From assembly GCA_964440915.1 (NCBI GenBank), contig CAYTTV010000009.1:1-64000 (forward strand): a DNA stretch of 64,000 nucleotides, given 5' to 3'. The stretch is from CAMPJM01 sp964440915 (GTDB taxonomy: Bacteria > Bacteroidota > Bacteroidia > Cytophagales > Cyclobacteriaceae). This document shows positions 9,703-18,855 of the stretch, in pieces. The first letter of the stretch is position 1. The number at the start of each line of letters is the position of its first letter. A program made the translations under genes and the position numbers. The notes under the pieces are model-generated. The model was not told the DNA's origin. It made no database searches and worked only from the letters and a program-made list of their open reading frames with translations.

Positions 9703-9710
9703 TATTTTTG
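9703..9710 (+). promoter_or_regulatory. -7 promoter element of the ABC-rnr unit
   Basis: TATTTTTG is a perfect TAnnTTTG match 18 nt before ATG 9729. No clear TTG is seen at the -33 distance. Confidence 0.42.
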
Positions 9711-9728
9711 ATTCAGATCTTACTGTGA

Positions 9729-11552
9729 ATGCATACAGAAAACGAAAATCGCTCACCTATTCTTGAAATCAATCACCTACATGCCTCGTTTCCTAATAAA
9801 TCGGGTGTGGTAAAGGCTGTTGATGATATTTCTTTTCGAGTATATAAAGGCGAAACGGTAGGGATTGTAGGTGAGTCTGGTTCGGGTAAGTCGGTAACGG
9901 CCCTATCCATTATGGGGCTCTTGTCTAAATTTACAAGACATAGCATTGCTGGTGAGATATTGTTTGACTCTCCTTCTTTTGGTAAGATCAACCTGTCGGA
10001 TGCACCTAAAACAACGATGCGAAAAGTTAGGGGCAATGAAATATCGATGATTTTTCAAGAACCTATGAGCTCGCTCAACCCGGTGTTTACCTGTGGCGAT
10101 CAGGTTATGGAAGCCATATTGCTGCATCAGAAAATTTCAAAGAAGGAAGCCCGGGAAAGAACACTTGAGCTATTTGCCAAAGTACAACTGCCGAGTCCAG
10201 CCTATATCTTCAAAGCCTACCCTCATGAGCTCTCTGGAGGTCAGAAGCAACGTGTCATGATTGCCATGGCCATGTCTTGCAATCCTTCTATTCTTATTGC
10301 AGACGAACCTACAACCGCTCTTGACGTGACAGTTCAGGCCAATATATTGAAGTTGATGAAGCAGTTGCGCGACATTCAGGACACTTCCATTGTTTTTATA
10401 TCGCACGATTTGGGCGTAATAGCAGAGATAGCCGACCGGGTAATTGTCATGTACCAAGGAAAGATTGTGGAGCAGGGCACGCTATGGGAGATATTTTCAA
10501 ATCCTAAGCACCCATATACGAAGGGACTTTTGGCTTGCAGGCCAAGAGTAGACATAAAGCTAAAGGTTCTGCCCACCATATCCGATTTTATGGACCGGTC
10601 TCCAGAGGGAGAGCTTACTGAAGTGGCACAAAAATACAGTTCTGTTGGAGAGGCAATCCTTTTGAACGCCCAGAGCCAAGATGAGATCAAGCAACTACGG
10701 AAGACCTTATATAGCAATGATCCCCTTCTCAGAGTAGAGCATCTCAAAACCTACTTTCCTATGGGAAGTCGCTTTTGGGGAAAGCCAACGGGTTATGTAA
10801 AAGCAGTAGACGATGTGAGTTTTGAAGTATATCCTGGCGAGACTTTGGGTTTGGTGGGAGAGTCGGGATGTGGCAAGACGACCTTAGGGAGGTCGATATT
10901 GCGACTGATGGAGCCCACTGCTGGCAAGGTATATTTTGAAGATGAGGAACTGGGAACGGCTTCTAATGCCCGGATGCGCAAGTTGCGCAAAGAGATGCAG
11001 ATCATTTTTCAAGATCCATATGCTTCCCTTAATCCACGCATGACAGTAGGGGAAGCCATTATGGAACCTATGCAAGTACATGGGGTGTTGTCTAACAATA
11101 AACAAAGGAAAGAACGTGTGGTCGAACTTCTGGAAACTGTTAATCTGAAGGGAGAATATTTTTACCGCTATCCACACGAGTTTTCTGGTGGACAGCGCCA
11201 AAGAATATGCATCGCTCGAACACTGGCCCTCAATCCCCGTTTTATTATATGCGATGAGTCGGTTTCTGCATTAGATGTTTCCGTGCAGGCTCAGGTGTTG
11301 AACCTCCTGAACGAACTCAAAGCAAAATACAACTTTACTTATATTTTTATCTCTCACGACCTTGGTGTGGTGAAGTTTATTTCAGATAGAATTCTTGTCA
11401 TGAATAACGGTAAAATAGAAGAGAAGGGGTATCCTGAAACACTTTTTGAAAATCCCCAGAAAGATTATACCCGCAAATTAATAGAAGCGATTCCTCGAGG
11501 CGATTTGCAGGAAATCAGACGGACGCAGATGTTGCGAAAAATCACACAATAA
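9729..11552 (+). CDS. Fused dipeptide/oligopeptide-type ABC transporter ATPase (DppD-DppF fusion)
   Basis: The 607 residues hold two complete nucleotide-binding domains. Domain 1 (about 10-280) has Walker A GESGSGKS, signature LSGGQKQR and Walker B ILIADEPTTALD, followed by the oligopeptide-type tail HPYTKGLL. Domain 2 (about 335-600) has GESGCGKTT, FSGGQRQR and FIICDESVSALD. This is the layout of YejF/GsiA-type ATPases that drive uptake of peptides or similar solutes together with two permeases and a binding protein. None of those partners is in the window, so it may serve permeases encoded elsewhere. rnr follows after 17 bp, probably in the same transcript. Confidence 0.92.
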   Translation: MHTENENRSPILEINHLHASFPNKSGVVKAVDDISFRVYKGETVGIVGESGSGKSVTALSIMGLLSKFTRHSIAGEILFDSPSFGKINLSDAPKTTMRKVRGNEISMIFQEPMSSLNPVFTCGDQVMEAILLHQKISKKEARERTLELFAKVQLPSPAYIFKAYPHELSGGQKQRVMIAMAMSCNPSILIADEPTTALDVTVQANILKLMKQLRDIQDTSIVFISHDLGVIAEIADRVIVMYQGKIVEQGTLWEIFSNPKHPYTKGLLACRPRVDIKLKVLPTISDFMDRSPEGELTEVAQKYSSVGEAILLNAQSQDEIKQLRKTLYSNDPLLRVEHLKTYFPMGSRFWGKPTGYVKAVDDVSFEVYPGETLGLVGESGCGKTTLGRSILRLMEPTAGKVYFEDEELGTASNARMRKLRKEMQIIFQDPYASLNPRMTVGEAIMEPMQVHGVLSNNKQRKERVVELLETVNLKGEYFYRYPHEFSGGQRQRICIARTLALNPRFIICDESVSALDVSVQAQVLNLLNELKAKYNFTYIFISHDLGVVKFISDRILVMNNGKIEEKGYPETLFENPQKDYTRKLIEAIPRGDLQEIRRTQMLRKITQ

Positions 11553-11569
11553 ATACCATAATTTTTAGT

Positions 11570-13744
11570 ATGTCGAATAGAAAACCAAAAAATAAGACAA
11601 ATACCCCTACTTCCGTCAATGCGGAATATATAAAAGATCAGCTGTTAGCATTTTTTTACGCCCATCAGCCGAAAGAATACTCACATAAACAAATTGCCAA
11701 GGAGCTAGGCTTTAAAGACAAACAGTCGCAAAAGGCTATGTCTAATATTTTAGACAAGTTGGCTGTTTCCGGAGAAGTGGAGCAATTACGCAATGGTAAT
11801 TTTAGGTCACAAGAGGGTGAGCCTAACTACGTTACAGGTACAGTGGACTTTGTAAATCCGCGGTTTGCCTTTATCGTTTCTCCAGAGGTAGAAAAGGACA
11901 TCCGTATAAAAGCAGAAGCTATGCACAATGCCTTAGATGGTGATACTGTGCGGGTAGTAGTGTACGGCAAGGCCAAAGATGGCAGGGAAGAAGGAGAGGT
12001 AGTAGAGATTCTCGAAAGGAAAAGGGAGGAGTTTGTAGGAAAAATTGAGATATCTACTAGATATGCCTTTGTGGTGCCTGACAGTAAAAAAACACATTTT
12101 GATGTTTTTGTGCCTTTGGACAGCATAAAGGGAGCGAACCATAACGACAAGGTAATTGTGCGGGTGAATAAATGGCCCAAGAAAAAAGACGAAAACCCAC
12201 AAGGGGAAGTTTTGGTCGTGTTGGGTGCCAGTGGCGATAACGAAACAGAAATCCATGCAATAATGGCAGAGTATGGCCTGCCTTTTTCCTTTTCAGAGGA
12301 GTTGGAGTCCAAGGCTCAAGACCTCAAGCCGGGCATTACAAAGAAGGAAATTGCCAAGCGAAGGGATATGCGGGATGTGACGACCTTTACGATCGATCCG
12401 GAAGATGCCAAAGATTTTGACGACGCCCTTTCTTTTCAGGTATTGGAGAACGGAAATTATGAAATCGGGATACACATCGCCGATGTTTCTCATTATCTCA
12501 AGCCAGGGTCGGCGTTAGATGAAGAAGCTTTTGAGAGGGCCACTTCTGTATATTTGGTTGATCGGACGATACCTATGCTTCCAGAGAAGCTTTCTAATGA
12601 CCTTTGTTCATTAAGGCCGAATGAAGACAAGTTGACGTTTTCTGCTGTTTTTGAGATGAACAAAAATGCTCAGGTAGTAAATCAGTGGTTTGGAAGGACA
12701 GTCATTAATTCCGACCATCGCTTCTCATACGAAGATGCGCAGCAAAGAATCGAGCAATTGGAAGGAGAATATGCCAAAGAGATAGTCCAGCTCAATAAGT
12801 TGGCCTTGAAACTCCGGGCTTCGAGGTTTATGGCGGGTGCCATCAATTTCGAGACAGTAGAAGTCAAATTTAAACTTGACGAAAAAGGGAAACCACTTGC
12901 CGTTGTGCCAAAAGTAAGAAAGGATGCACACAAGCTCATAGAAGAGTTTATGCTTTTGGCCAACAAGAAGGTGGCGGAGTTTGTGTTCAGCTTAAAGAAA
13001 GACAAAAAGAAAAAGGGCAACGAGGACAATTCCAAGACTTTTGTATACAGGACACACGACTACCCTGACCCTGAAAAATTGGATGCTTTTTCGGTATTTG
13101 CAAAAAAGTTTGGCCACTCACTGACGATCAATGAAAATGCCATAGCCAAATCGATGAACCGGCTTATAGAAGACATAGAAGGCAAGCCCGAACAAAATGT
13201 GTTGGAGGCTTTGGCAATCCGCACTATGGCTAAAGCAAAATATACTACTGAGGCGAAAGGACATTTTGGATTGGCATTCGACCATTATACCCACTTTACT
13301 TCGCCTATCAGGAGGTATCCCGATGTGATGGTACACCGCTTATTGCAGCATTATCTCGAAAATGGGAAGTCGGCCGATAAGGATGATTACGAGGAAAGAT
13401 GCCTACACTCATCTGAAATGGAAAAGCGGGCCGCAGATGCTGAACGTGCCTCGATAAAATTCAAGCAGGTAGAGTTTATGCAGACCATGCTCAACGAAGA
13501 CTTCGATGGACTTGTGACTGGGGTAACAGAATGGGGCGTTTTTGTAGAGATAATCTCGACAAAGTGCGAAGGCATGGTAAGGATGTCTGAAATGACAGAC
13601 GACTATTATGAGTTTGACGAAAAAAATTATCGTATAATCGGCAAGAGGAATAAGAAGATTATTACGCTGGGAGATAAGGTAAGGGTAAAAGTAGTGCAGA
13701 CTGACATAGCCAAGCGGACCATTGATTTGGCTTTCGTTAAGTAG
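11570..13744 (+). CDS. rnr: Ribonuclease R (3'-5' exoribonuclease)
   Basis: The 724-residue cytoplasmic enzyme degrades structured RNA processively from the 3' end. In order: an N-terminal winged-helix segment (about 20-75), OB/cold-shock domains (about 85-240), the RNB catalytic domain with TIDPEDAKDFDDALS, whose aspartates bind the two metal ions, near residue 280, and a C-terminal S1 domain (DGLVTGVTEWGVFVEI) from about 645. The Lys-rich tail found in many RNase R proteins is short here. It starts 17 bp after the ABC ATPase. The length is normal for the family. Confidence 0.95.
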   Translation: MSNRKPKNKTNTPTSVNAEYIKDQLLAFFYAHQPKEYSHKQIAKELGFKDKQSQKAMSNILDKLAVSGEVEQLRNGNFRSQEGEPNYVTGTVDFVNPRFAFIVSPEVEKDIRIKAEAMHNALDGDTVRVVVYGKAKDGREEGEVVEILERKREEFVGKIEISTRYAFVVPDSKKTHFDVFVPLDSIKGANHNDKVIVRVNKWPKKKDENPQGEVLVVLGASGDNETEIHAIMAEYGLPFSFSEELESKAQDLKPGITKKEIAKRRDMRDVTTFTIDPEDAKDFDDALSFQVLENGNYEIGIHIADVSHYLKPGSALDEEAFERATSVYLVDRTIPMLPEKLSNDLCSLRPNEDKLTFSAVFEMNKNAQVVNQWFGRTVINSDHRFSYEDAQQRIEQLEGEYAKEIVQLNKLALKLRASRFMAGAINFETVEVKFKLDEKGKPLAVVPKVRKDAHKLIEEFMLLANKKVAEFVFSLKKDKKKKGNEDNSKTFVYRTHDYPDPEKLDAFSVFAKKFGHSLTINENAIAKSMNRLIEDIEGKPEQNVLEALAIRTMAKAKYTTEAKGHFGLAFDHYTHFTSPIRRYPDVMVHRLLQHYLENGKSADKDDYEERCLHSSEMEKRAADAERASIKFKQVEFMQTMLNEDFDGLVTGVTEWGVFVEIISTKCEGMVRMSEMTDDYYEFDEKNYRIIGKRNKKIITLGDKVRVKVVQTDIAKRTIDLAFVK

Positions 13745-13849
13745 CAAAATAGGAAAGCTCCAGACATTACAGATTTATATTCCAAATTTTTATTGCTCAA
13801 CATCAATACCAATCTTTGTGCCTGCTTATAGGCATATTAAACAACGATT

Positions 13850-14833
13850 ATGCAACTGGACGGACGTTTGGGAAAGTATTTTGACCTTATTGAAGAAGGT
13901 CTGCAATCATTAGATATAGAAAAACAACCTAAGGAGCTATATGCTCCTATCTCCTATATTATGGCGTTAGGCGGCAAAAGAATGCGTCCTTTACTAACGC
14001 TTCTGGCCTATAATGCCTACAAGCCTGACGTGGAAACCATTGTTCAATATGCATTGGCGGTAGAGGTCTTCCACAATTTTACTTTGATGCACGATGATAT
14101 AATGGACCAAGCGCCTCTTAGAAGAGGCAAGGCCACTGTACATGAGAAGTGGAACAACAACATTGCCATCCTATCAGGTGATGTGATGCTTGTGAAAGCC
14201 TACGAGCTTTTTGCAGACCTAGAAGGAGAAAAGTTATCGCATGTGCTAAGGGCATTCAACGACTGCGCCGCCAAGGTATGCGAAGGCCAGCAGATGGACA
14301 TGAATTTTGAAACCATAGAAGAGGTAGAAGAGGAGGCCTACATCAATATGATCACCCTCAAGACAGCCGTGCTTTTAGGTTTTTCCCTAGAGTTGGGTGC
14401 TATCCTAGGTGGAGCATCAGATCGTGACAGGTACTTGCTCAAAGTTTTTGGTGAGTATATGGGCATAGGTTTTCAGTTGAAGGACGACCTCCTTGATGTA
14501 TATGCTGATAAAGAGAAGTTTGGAAAACAAGTAGGAGGAGACATCATTGCAAACAAGAAAACGTTTTTACTAATAAAAGCCCTGGAACTGGCCGAAGGAG
14601 AAGAAAGACAACAGCTTTCATTTTGGTTGTCGCAGACGCAGTTTAATCCTGAAGAAAAGGTAAGGGCGGTAAAGACAATATATGATAAGCTGGGTGTCGA
14701 GTCTCTGACTGAAGGGAAAATAAATTATTACTTCGAGGCAGCATTCGAAGCACTCAGGAACATGGAGGTATCCGAAGAAAAGAAAATCATACTCAGGCAA
14801 TTTGCTGAGCAACTCATCAACAGAGAAAAATAA
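13850..14833 (+). CDS. Polyprenyl diphosphate synthase (FPP/GGPP/octaprenyl type)
   Basis: The 327-residue all-helical enzyme condenses isopentenyl diphosphate with allylic diphosphates to make the isoprenoid chain of menaquinone, carotenoids or undecaprenol. The first aspartate-rich motif DDIMD lies at about 82-86 after GGKRMRPLL, and the second is KDDLLDVYAD with the upstream GIGFQL. The bulky-residue pattern before the first motif (NFTLMHDD) does not settle product length. The rhomboid gene overlaps its stop codon by one base (TAATG), so the two are probably translationally coupled. Confidence 0.92.
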   Translation: MQLDGRLGKYFDLIEEGLQSLDIEKQPKELYAPISYIMALGGKRMRPLLTLLAYNAYKPDVETIVQYALAVEVFHNFTLMHDDIMDQAPLRRGKATVHEKWNNNIAILSGDVMLVKAYELFADLEGEKLSHVLRAFNDCAAKVCEGQQMDMNFETIEEVEEEAYINMITLKTAVLLGFSLELGAILGGASDRDRYLLKVFGEYMGIGFQLKDDLLDVYADKEKFGKQVGGDIIANKKTFLLIKALELAEGEERQQLSFWLSQTQFNPEEKVRAVKTIYDKLGVESLTEGKINYYFEAAFEALRNMEVSEEKKIILRQFAEQLINREK

Positions 14834-15453
14834 TGTCTATTACAATTATTATTATTGCCATCACGGTTATTGCCAGCTTTTATGCATGGAACAAACCCCA
14901 TATCATGCACAAAAGTATGTTCAATCCATACAGGGTGAATAGGAACAAAGAATATTATCGTTTTGTGACTTCTGGCTTTATCCATGCCGACCAAATGCAC
15001 CTTTTGTTCAACATGTTCACTTTTTATTTCTTTGGGCGTATTGTAGAAGGCCTTTACCAACACTATTTTGGCACAATGGGCCTGCTTTTATTTGTGGGAT
15101 TTTACCTTTTGGCCATAGTACTGGCAGACTTGCCTACTTATCTCAAGAACAAAAATAATCCTCATTATAATGCACTAGGTGCTTCGGGAGGGGTGTCGGC
15201 TGTTGTATTCAGCAGCATTATGTTCTTTCCCCTTAACGAAATATGCCTTTTTGCGATTCTATGTCTGCCAGGTTTTATTCTGGGTATATTGTACTTGTTA
15301 TATTCTTATTTTCAAGGAAAGAAAATGGGCGGTAATATTAACCATGATGCTCACCTTTATGGCGCTCTTTTAGGCATAGTGTTCAGTATTGTCGTCGACC
15401 CCTCAGTGGTTGGCAGGTTTTTTAGCCAAATAATGAATTTTACTATTTTTTAG
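14833..15453 (+). CDS. Rhomboid-family intramembrane serine protease
   Basis: The 206-residue membrane protein has six predicted helices. The HADQMHLLFNM segment provides the conserved His and Asn, GASGGVSA near residue 117 carries the nucleophilic serine, and NHDAHLYGALLG near 172-183 carries the catalytic histidine, so the Ser-His dyad is intact. Such enzymes cleave membrane-anchored substrates within the bilayer. The substrate is unknown. The start codon shares its A with the stop of the upstream polyprenyl synthase. It is convergent with the dGTPase-like gene. Confidence 0.92.
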   Translation: MSITIIIIAITVIASFYAWNKPHIMHKSMFNPYRVNRNKEYYRFVTSGFIHADQMHLLFNMFTFYFFGRIVEGLYQHYFGTMGLLLFVGFYLLAIVLADLPTYLKNKNNPHYNALGASGGVSAVVFSSIMFFPLNEICLFAILCLPGFILGILYLLYSYFQGKKMGGNINHDAHLYGALLGIVFSIVVDPSVVGRFFSQIMNFTIF

Positions 15454-15492
15454 GGTAACCGCATTCTTGTTTATTGCTCGATGAGTTTTATA

Positions 15493-16851
15493 TCAGCCTT
15501 TACCAGGCAATGCAATTCCTTTAATTCTTCTATAGAACGTAAGGGCATAAGAGTCAGTCATACTTGACACAAAGTCAACGCTCTCCATCAGAATCTCGTA
15601 AGTTGAAACATCTTTTGCATTCAGGTTTTCTTGAAGGCCTACTGGCAGAAGCCGTAAGATGCTTTTTTTATGGGATGAGAATCTGTCTGGTCTGAATTTT
15701 TTAGCATAAATGGCTTGTGCGATGGCTTCTAACAGTCCGGTGATAACTTCAAAGCCCGCTACTTCAGTTTCCAAGACAATACGAGACCGGTATATTTTAG
15801 CAACAGAAACCTCTCTTATTTTATCCAACGTAGCTTTTCCTTCAATCACAGTCGTTAGAGGTTTGTCGAAAGTGCCCCTGAGTATAGCTTTTTCATGTTG
15901 CAAGAATACCTCTTCACATTGTTCTATCAGTACGCCGATAGAGAGCGCCCTGAGCAACCCGATTTTTTCTTCGGGATCCACAATTTTCTGTAGTTTTTCA
16001 GGATCAAACTTTTCTTGCAATATGCCAGCCATAAGGGCTATGGTCTCTTCCAAGCTCACCAAGCCTAATCGACAGCCATCTTCCAGGTCAATCAAATGAT
16101 AGCATATATCGTCTGCGGCTTCCACCAAAAATGCCAATGGATGCCTCACCCAGACCGCATCGGTTTCGTTGCCCAGGTTTAGCAATCCTGTTTCTTCTGC
16201 CAAGGCTATAAAGCTATTGCGTTCGCTTTGAAAGAAACCGTACTTTTTTTGGCTGCAACGCAAAGGGTCTTTTGAAGCAATGAGCGACTCTCTAGGATAT
16301 TTGGTAAATGCTGCTCTAGTGGCTGCCGTAAGCCGCAATCCTTGATAACTCCCTTTGTTCAGTAACCGAAATCCTTGAGCATTTCCTTCAAAATGGGTAA
16401 GGTCAGCCCATTCTTTTTCTGTCAAGTATTCCTTAAAGGGCTGTGCAACTGGATGGTGAAGAAAGAAATCTGAGATGGCGTCTTCGCCAGAATGTCCGAA
16501 CGGCGGATTGCCGAGGTCATGGGTGAGAGAGGCTGCTGCTACAACTGCCCCAAAATCGAAAGCGCTATAGTGTTTTTCAGACAGCTCAGGATAGCGCTGC
16601 ATCAAAGCGTCTCCTACTTTCTTGCCCAAAGAACGGCCCACACTAGACACCTCTAAGCTGTGGGTTAGTCGGGTGTGCACAAAATCATGTTCTGGCAACG
16701 GAAATACCTGGGTCTTATCTTGAAGTCTCCTAAAAGGGTGTGAGAAAATTATCCTGTCATAATCCCTTTCAAAAATGCTTCTGCTCGAATCTTCTTGACT
16801 TTGGGTCTTCTTCCCTGGTAGGCTATCGGACAATAACCTTGTCCAGCACAT
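15493..16851 (-). CDS. dgt: Deoxyguanosinetriphosphate triphosphohydrolase-like protein
   Basis: This HD-domain phosphohydrolase (452 residues) of the family that hydrolyses dGTP or other dNTPs to nucleosides and triphosphate helps control dNTP pools. Visible motifs are FRRLQDKTQVFPL, HTRLTHSLEV (first His), THDLGNPPFGHSGE (HD pair plus additional His) and VEAADDICYHLIDLEDG (distal Asp). The longer frame begins at TTG 16884; ATG 16851 gives MCWTRLLSDSL, which matches the usual MNW-x-x-LL beginning of the family. The gene stands alone, convergent with the rhomboid gene. Confidence 0.92.
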   Translation of the reverse strand: MCWTRLLSDSLPGKKTQSQEDSSRSIFERDYDRIIFSHPFRRLQDKTQVFPLPEHDFVHTRLTHSLEVSSVGRSLGKKVGDALMQRYPELSEKHYSAFDFGAVVAAASLTHDLGNPPFGHSGEDAISDFFLHHPVAQPFKEYLTEKEWADLTHFEGNAQGFRLLNKGSYQGLRLTAATRAAFTKYPRESLIASKDPLRCSQKKYGFFQSERNSFIALAEETGLLNLGNETDAVWVRHPLAFLVEAADDICYHLIDLEDGCRLGLVSLEETIALMAGILQEKFDPEKLQKIVDPEEKIGLLRALSIGVLIEQCEEVFLQHEKAILRGTFDKPLTTVIEGKATLDKIREVSVAKIYRSRIVLETEVAGFEVITGLLEAIAQAIYAKKFRPDRFSSHKKSILRLLPVGLQENLNAKDVSTYEILMESVDFVSSMTDSYALTFYRRIKGIALPGKG

Positions 16852-17036
16852 GCTCTTATTGTTTGTTTTCTCTGAATTATTCAATCTCCTGTGATTACTT
16901 TAGATCGCCATAAAATTAACTAATTCAGTCCATAGTTTACTACCACAAAATGCAAGGACTATTTTTCTTAAGCCCTATTCCATTTTTTTTTACCAGTATC
17001 TTATGTTTAGGCTACCATATGTCTAGAACTTGACAC

Positions 17037-18248
17037 CTAAATCTCGTTTTCTGTCTTCTCTGCTGCGAGTTCATTGAATGCGAGCCAAGCCATTAACCCT
17101 GGACCTATTTCCAGTGCTTCTTCATCAATGTCAAAAGTGGGGGTATGTACAGAAGAGATTATTCCTTTTGCTTCATTTCGGGTGCCTAGCCTATAGAAGC
17201 AAGCAGGAACCTGTTGGGAATAGTAAGAGAAGTCTTCAGCGGCCATCCATAAATCCAGGTCTACAACGTTTTCCTCGCCAAGGTATGCTACCGCATTGGC
17301 TCGTGATCTTGCTGTCAATTCTGGATTATTTTTCAAATACGGATAGCCATTCAATATGGTAAATTCGCATGCTCCCCCCATTCCCTCAGCAATGCTTTCT
17401 GCCATTTTTTTCATCCTTTTATGGGCTTCTGCACGCCAAGGCTCGTCCATAGTTCTAAACGTCCCCTCTACCTTTACTTCATCAGGAATGATATTGGTGG
17501 CACCGTTGGCGATTACCTTGCCAAAGGAAAGCACACAGGGAAGTTTGGGATCTACGTGCCTGCTTACGATCTGTTGTAAGGCCACGATGATATGGGATGT
17601 GATCAAGACTGGATCGATGTTTTTCTCAGGAGTTGCTGCATGGCCACCTTTTCCTTTTACGGTAAAATAAATTTCATCAGTACTTGCCATATACATGCCA
17701 CTTCTGAAGCCTACTTTCCCTACAGGGATGAAAGGCATGACATGCTGCCCTAAAATACTGGCAGGTTTTGGGTTTTCTAGCACTCCTTCTTTTATCATAA
17801 TAGAGGCTCCACCAGGCATTTTTTCTTCTCCAGGTTGAAAGATGAGTTTAACGGACCCTCGTAGCTGGTCTTTTAATGACATCAGTATTTTGGCTGTGCC
17901 TAGCAGTGATGAAGTGTGCACATCATGGCCACAGGCATGCATAACGCCCTCGTTCTGGGATTTGTACGGAACATCATTCGCTTCTATAATCGGCAACGCA
18001 TCGATGTCTGCCCGCAATGCAATTACTTTATAGTCAGGGTCACGCTGACCTTCTATCATCGCCACGAGACCAGTATTGGCCATCTTTTGATAGGGGATTC
18101 CGTAAGCTTCAAGCCTTTCTGCTATATATTGGGCAGTATTGAACTCTTTAAAGGAAAGCTCTGGGTTAGCATGCAGGTGTCTTCGTATGGCCACAATTTC
18201 TTTTGCGGATTCCTTGGCGAGCTGCTTGATCCTTTCCTTGATGTTCAT
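17037..18248 (-). CDS. M20-family metal-dependent amidohydrolase (N-acyl amino acid/hippurate hydrolase type)
   Basis: The 403-residue cytoplasmic enzyme of peptidase family M20D removes acyl groups from N-acyl amino acids or related amides. The zinc-binding region MHACGHDVHTS (near residue 110) carries the metal-bridging Cys and His residues. FQPGEEKMPGG holds the catalytic glutamate pair, and AAEDFSYY and SSVHTPTFDIDEEAL complete the site. The inserted dimerisation domain (GKGGHAATP) lies at about 195-305. The SPOR lipoprotein gene precedes it by 15 bp on the same strand, so they are probably cotranscribed although no shared function is evident. Confidence 0.9.
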   Translation of the reverse strand: MNIKERIKQLAKESAKEIVAIRRHLHANPELSFKEFNTAQYIAERLEAYGIPYQKMANTGLVAMIEGQRDPDYKVIALRADIDALPIIEANDVPYKSQNEGVMHACGHDVHTSSLLGTAKILMSLKDQLRGSVKLIFQPGEEKMPGGASIMIKEGVLENPKPASILGQHVMPFIPVGKVGFRSGMYMASTDEIYFTVKGKGGHAATPEKNIDPVLITSHIIVALQQIVSRHVDPKLPCVLSFGKVIANGATNIIPDEVKVEGTFRTMDEPWRAEAHKRMKKMAESIAEGMGGACEFTILNGYPYLKNNPELTARSRANAVAYLGEENVVDLDLWMAAEDFSYYSQQVPACFYRLGTRNEAKGIISSVHTPTFDIDEEALEIGPGLMAWLAFNELAAEKTENEI

Positions 18249-18263
18249 ATAGATCTTGTGGAT

Positions 18264-18770
18264 TTAGTTGAGCGTAAATCTTTCCGGAACGAGCATTGCT
18301 GTAGGGAACTCTTTTTTCAATGTCGTAAATTTCTTTTGGGCTTCGATCCGCTCGACAAATCTTCCTACTTTTACTCTATAGTATGGTTGTACATACTGAA
18401 TCTGAGGGCGTGAGTCGGGCAATACTCTATATACCATATCTTTTGACTTATTGGCCTCATCCCTACTAGGGCCGGAGTAAACCAATATGGTATAGCCAGA
18501 AATTATTTTTCTATTATTGTCTTCTGCTATGGCTTCCAACCGGTTATTAAGCTCGTCTGTAATGTCTGATTGAGGTTCTATTTTGCCCGATATGGGCACC
18601 TCTTTAAATCGCTCGGTGCCGGGGGCCTCCTCTATATGCTCATATTGCATCCGATGGACAGAAAGGTCTTCCCGATAGGCATTGCTAGAGCTCGTCATAG
18701 AAGTGCTGGCGCCGCAACCAAAAAGGCCACCTGCTATAAGATATAGGAAATAATAATTCACTGTTCGCAT
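18264..18770 (-). CDS. SPOR-domain lipoprotein
   Basis: The 168-residue protein has a lipoprotein signal (MRTVNYYFLYLIAGGLFGCG, Cys at 19). The middle is disordered-looking. A C-terminal SPOR domain (about residues 92-165: GYTILVYSGPSRDEAN ... YYRVKVGRFVERIEAQKKF) binds glycan strands lacking stem peptides, often at the division septum. This places it in the outer or inner membrane facing peptidoglycan. Its exact role is unknown. The M20 amidohydrolase gene follows. Confidence 0.85.
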   Translation of the reverse strand: MRTVNYYFLYLIAGGLFGCGASTSMTSSSNAYREDLSVHRMQYEHIEEAPGTERFKEVPISGKIEPQSDITDELNNRLEAIAEDNNRKIISGYTILVYSGPSRDEANKSKDMVYRVLPDSRPQIQYVQPYYRVKVGRFVERIEAQKKFTTLKKEFPTAMLVPERFTLN

Positions 18771-18855
18771 GTGTATGGTATTAAAATATTAACCCTTTTC
18801 TCAACCTGTTTATTTCAACCAACGAAAAATTATTGAGATTATATGCTCAACAAGG